The position numbers and the translations under genes were made by a program. A stretch of DNA of 64,000 nt from Paraburkholderia sp. Lineage in GTDB: Bacteria > Pseudomonadota > Gammaproteobacteria > Burkholderiales > Burkholderiaceae. Numbering within the stretch: the stretch's first letter is position 1; each line of letters begins with the position of its first letter. A model generated the notes under the pieces. It was not told the origin of the DNA, did no database searches, and saw nothing but the letters and a program-made list of their open reading frames with translations. The stretch covers positions 81,134 through 145,133 of the forward strand of contig NZ_JAMXLH010000049.1 of assembly GCF_024281035.1 (NCBI RefSeq). Reading direction: 5' to 3'. Of the stretch, positions 63,528 to 64,000 are shown one piece after another.

Positions 63528-64000
63528 ATGGACATCTTTATCCAGCAGCTCCTTAACGGACTCGTACTCGGCAGCATCTACGCCATCATCGCCCTGGGCT
63601 ACACCATGGTGTACGGCATTCTCGGCATCATCAACTTCGCGCACGGCGATGTGCTCATGGTCGGGGCGATGGTTGCGCTCTCCGCCATCACGGTGCTGCA
63701 GAACCACTTCCCGGGCCTCGGGAACATCCCCACGCTGTGCATCGCGCTCGCAGTTGCCGCAGTCGTTTGCGCCTTCGTCGGGTACACGATCGAACGAATC
63801 GCTTATCAGCCGCTGCGCCGCGCACCGCGTCTCGCGCCGCTCATTACCGCGATCGGCGTGTCGATTCTGCTGCAGACGCTCGCCATGATGATCTGGGGCC
63901 GCAATCCGCTCGCGTTCCCGCAGCTCATCTCCACCGATCCGATCAACGTCATCAAGCCGACTGAAACCGGCGTGGGCGCCGTGATCTCGCCGACCGAGAT
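63528..64000 (+). CDS. livH: Branched-chain amino acid ABC transporter permease LivH (5' part)
   Basis: The first 157 codons of a LivH-type permease, running off the window. MDIFIQQLLNGLVLGSIYAIIALGYTMVYGILGIINFAHGDVLMVGA is the family N-terminus, and QPLRRAPRLAPLITAIGVSILLQ is the conserved middle segment. ATG 63528 has no clear ribosome site. It is likely the first permease of a livHMGF set continuing to the right. A substrate-binding protein gene is not upstream. Confidence 0.93.
   Translation, partial: MDIFIQQLLNGLVLGSIYAIIALGYTMVYGILGIINFAHGDVLMVGAMVALSAITVLQNHFPGLGNIPTLCIALAVAAVVCAFVGYTIERIAYQPLRRAPRLAPLITAIGVSILLQTLAMMIWGRNPLAFPQLISTDPINVIKPTETGVGAVISPTE

Noticed and set aside
1..64000. 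CRISPR arrays, rRNA genes, phage structural genes, plasmid origins, toxin-antitoxin or known defence systems
   Set aside because: No regularly spaced repeat arrays or matching proteins were seen on either strand. Only short tandem repeats (8-12 bp units) are present.

Overview
The window is a piece of a high-GC betaproteobacterial chromosome, most likely Burkholderia sensu lato (Paraburkholderia, Caballeronia or Burkholderia). The gene order (nusA)-infB-rbfA-truB, an EmrAB/OprM efflux operon, typA and sucA-sucB-lpdA-zapE is characteristic of that group, as are the DUF2968 lipoprotein and the long-tailed Hfq paralogue. The genus is inferred from content and order, not from a database search.

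Layout. 1-4.7 kb: translation genes (end of nusA, infB, rbfA, truB). 4.8-9.9 kb, minus strand: a marR-outer membrane factor-emrA-emrB multidrug efflux operon, with a promoter whose -35 box lies inside an inverted repeat. 10.4-19.6 kb: typA, the three 2-oxoglutarate dehydrogenase genes and zapE. 19.7-24 kb: small envelope and regulatory genes, including a lone DUF4096 transposase-type domain, DUF2147, DUF2968, a 60-residue conserved protein and a second Hfq. 24.4-28 kb: a tight operon of a 46-residue lipoprotein, an ECF sigma factor, an anti-sigma factor, a vanillyl-alcohol-oxidase-type flavoprotein and a twin-arginine-signal protein. 28-35.9 kb: DUF1571, fadD, a lactate-type MFS transporter, and a divergent SDR plus acyl-CoA synthetase. 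36.2-40.2 kb: an oxalate module (GntR regulator, oxc, frc). 40.6-43.6 kb: pntA-pntB transhydrogenase.

Between about 43.72 and 59.21 kb lies a genomic island in the 3' end of tRNA-Leu(CAG). The intact tRNA is at the right end. A degenerate copy of its last ~26 bases marks the left end. A P4-type tyrosine integrase, reduced to its first ~85 codons with a stop and a frameshift, lies beside the tRNA, so the island is probably no longer self-mobile. Its cargo is metabolic: TlpA-like and DsbG thiol-redox proteins at opposite ends, two LysR regulators, two carboxymuconolactone-decarboxylase/AhpD proteins, an E. coli-type phosphatidylserine decarboxylase homologue, an FAD amine oxidase, a zinc alcohol dehydrogenase, a MalY/PatB C-S lyase, an amino-acid permease, an SDR and a DUF2938 membrane protein. 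By eye it is more AT-rich than its flanks, and it has longer intergenic gaps.

Right of the tRNA (59.4-64 kb) are the last two steps of an oxidative sugar-acid route of Weimberg type (an FAH-family dehydratase and a 2,5-dioxovalerate dehydrogenase), a divergent LysR regulator, and the start of livH, which runs off the window. The oxalate, fatty-acid, lactate-type and sugar-acid genes suggest a soil- or plant-associated generalist. All functions are homology-level readings made without a search. Promoters and operators were read by eye.
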